In this document: positions 6,085 through 6,262 of the stretch, piece after piece
Layout: each line of letters opens with the position of its first letter
How positions within the stretch are numbered: position 1 is the stretch's first letter
Source: JBBRGG01 sp038240875
GTDB taxonomy: Bacteria > Planctomycetota > Phycisphaerae > Phycisphaerales > UBA1924
Length of the DNA stretch: 6,262 nt
NCBI GenBank assembly: GCA_038240875.1
Contig: JBBRGG010000204.1
Location: 1-6,262, forward strand
Direction: 5' to 3'
The notes under the pieces: generated by a model
Told to the model about the DNA's origin: nothing
Databases searched by the model: none
What the model saw: the letters and a program-made list of their open reading frames with translations, nothing else
Translations under genes and position numbers: made by a program

Positions 6085-6262
6085 CCTGCTTCTCTTGTTC
6101 CCCGAAAATGAGCCAGCTACGAAGTGGCGTGCTTCGAGGCGGCTCACTCTGGAGCGGATTGGTGGTCTCTGGCGAGCGAGACTGTATCCGGTTGGTGACG
6201 GGGCGGGGTGGGGGTTGAGCGTGCGGGTAACTGCTGCCCTCCATGCGCCAGCGCCGCTCCGC
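6085..6262. other. right-edge stretch upstream of phoU, G-rich tract
   Basis: No confident gene is visible. One minus-strand frame is open from the right edge down to 6059 and overlaps the start of phoU, but its proline- and serine-rich translation matches nothing I know. G runs lie at 6200-6203, 6205-6208, 6210-6214 and 6225-6227. No Pho box (direct repeats of CTGTCAT type) was found upstream of phoU. Confidence 0.4.

Noticed and set aside
6059..6262. Minus-strand frame open from the right edge into phoU, ending QDAYITARI, faintly like the PstB C-terminus (TEDYITGRFG)
   Set aside because: The rest of the frame is Pro/Ser-rich and has no ABC ATPase features; the last residues are encoded by the start of phoU in another frame, so the likeness is probably chance.

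Overview
The window carries six protein-coding genes with the look of a planctomycete chromosome, most likely a Phycisphaerae-like lineage. The basis is a PilZ-like protein and an uncharacterised protein whose sequence style I recall from that phylum, weak or absent Shine-Dalgarno sequences at several starts, and ordinary housekeeping genes in unusual neighbourhoods. This placement is an inference. No rRNA, tRNA, CRISPR array, transposase or phage gene is visible.

Layout from left to right. Bases 1-243 hold no convincing gene: a strong short GC hairpin (40-56) and a possible frameshifted gene remnant on the minus strand. A 254-residue protein of unknown function lies on the minus strand (244-1008). 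A C-rich divergent intergenic region follows (1009-1249). Three plus-strand genes then come with gaps between them: a degenerate PilZ-like protein (1250-1678), pantothenate synthetase panC (1763-2611) and the glycine cleavage T protein gcvT (2787-3914). gcvT overlaps by 4 bases (GTGA) a class V aminotransferase-fold enzyme of the cysteine desulfurase family (3911-5179). A convergent intergenic region (5180-5382) holds a degenerate GGCACAG-type repeat tract, runs of G, and an AT-rich hairpin. The phosphate regulator phoU (5383-6084) lies on the minus strand. The last 178 bases show only a G-rich tract.

Functionally these are mainly core metabolism genes: coenzyme A precursor synthesis (PanC), glycine and one-carbon metabolism (GcvT), sulfur transfer from cysteine (the desulfurase-like enzyme), and phosphate signalling (PhoU). 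The only tight physical link is gcvT with the desulfurase-like gene, which overlap and are probably translated together. No gcvH, gcvP, panB, suf/isc or pst genes are visible.

I found no clear new defence or mobile system. The most notable large-scale signal is base composition. The plus strand is C-rich from base 1 to about 1980 and G-rich from there to the end. This holds regardless of gene direction and in intergenic DNA too, so the strand asymmetry changes sign inside panC.
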